DNA of 5,288 nucleotides from Cellulomonas sp. (GTDB taxonomy: Bacteria; Actinomycetota; Actinomycetes; Actinomycetales; Cellulomonadaceae), in assembly GCA_027451305.1 (NCBI GenBank), contig DAIDJQ010000079.1, forward strand, positions 1 through 5,288. Direction: 5' to 3'. The notes beneath the pieces were generated by a model. The model was given only the letters and a program-made list of their open reading frames with translations, did not search any database and was not told where the DNA came from. This document shows positions 5,033-5,288 of this stretch, one piece after another (within the stretch, counting starts at the first letter, position 1; each line of letters begins with the position of its first letter). A program made the position numbers and the translations under genes.

Positions 5033-5288
5033 ATGGCTGCAGTGGCTGGGCAGGGCACCACCTACTCCCTCCCGAACTACCACGGTGAACTGTTCACCGT
5101 CACCCCCACCGAGACCCCGCTCCTGTCCGCCATCGGCGGCCTCGGCGGCGCGAAGTCGACGACCGCCACCCAGTTCGAGTGGCAGACGATCGACCGCCGC
5201 TCCTCGAGCACGAACAACGTGGCCCTCGAGGGCGCGAGCGCTCCGGCCGGCGCCGAGCGTGCCCGCGGGAACGTCACGAACGTCGTGG
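5033..5288 (+). CDS. Major capsid protein, SU10-like (3' partial)
   Basis: Only the first 85 codons are present; the gene runs off the window. The start is ATG at 5033, preceded by TAGGAG (5021-5026) at good spacing. The N-terminus reads NYHGELFTVTPTETPLLSAI, then a Gly-rich turn, then TQFEWQTIDRRS, and later VALEGASAP. This matches the pattern of SU10-like (DUF5309-type) HK97-fold capsid proteins as I know them, in which this stretch is the N-terminal arm. Its position straight after the scaffold gene supports the call. The 46-base gap before it holds the ribosome site and no clear promoter or terminator. Confidence 0.85.
   Translation, partial: MAAVAGQGTTYSLPNYHGELFTVTPTETPLLSAIGGLGGAKSTTATQFEWQTIDRRSSSTNNVALEGASAPAGAERARGNVTNVV

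Noticed and set aside
1..5288. tRNA genes, CRISPR arrays, insertion sequences or attachment sites.
   Set aside because: No cloverleaf, regular repeat-spacer pattern, transposase or terminal inverted repeat was seen; coding sequence fills nearly the whole window.

Overview
The window is high-GC DNA carrying the head-gene module of a tailed phage or prophage of an actinobacterium. The evidence is GC-rich codon use, frequent GTG starts, tight spacing or overlap of genes, and the gene order terminase large subunit, portal, MuF-type minor head protein, small protein, scaffold, major capsid protein. The structural genes are all on the + strand and the module runs off both ends of the window.

Layout: 1-642 is the nuclease end of the terminase large subunit (5' part missing). 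655-2244 is a portal protein of the SPP1 gp6-like type. 2225-4081 is a MuF-like minor head protein that overlaps the portal gene by 20 bases. 4136-4306 is a 56-residue small protein. 4303-4986 is an Ala/Pro-rich scaffold-like protein, joined to the small gene by an ATGA overlap. 5033 to the window end is the start of an SU10-like major capsid protein. Packaging motor, portal, minor head protein, scaffold and shell together form the procapsid assembly and DNA packaging set.

The unusual part is inside the MuF gene. Bases 2804-3769 encode a 322-residue Cys1...Asn/Cys+1 intein that splits the conserved MuF motif between its CxxC and CRC cysteine pairs. No sense-strand homing endonuclease is visible in this intein. 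Instead, a complete 297-codon gene lies on the opposite strand (3709 down to 2816), entirely inside the intein and covering about 93% of it. Its product has two helix-turn-helix repeats followed by a Vsr/EDxHD-like nuclease domain and looks like a homing endonuclease. It has its own Shine-Dalgarno sequence and a plausible sigma-70-type promoter that straddles the intein/host junction.

The two genes are in exact codon register, so every endonuclease codon is the reverse complement of an intein codon. The endonuclease ATG is the complement of the block F histidine codon (GHVFNL), its TGA stop is the complement of intein Ser5, and its C-terminal VIRG is the complement of the intein's catalytic TPNH. 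The interpretation is a compact mobile element in which protein splicing and DNA cleavage functions are written on opposite strands of the same bases. The overlap is read directly from the sequence; the functions are inferred from motifs.
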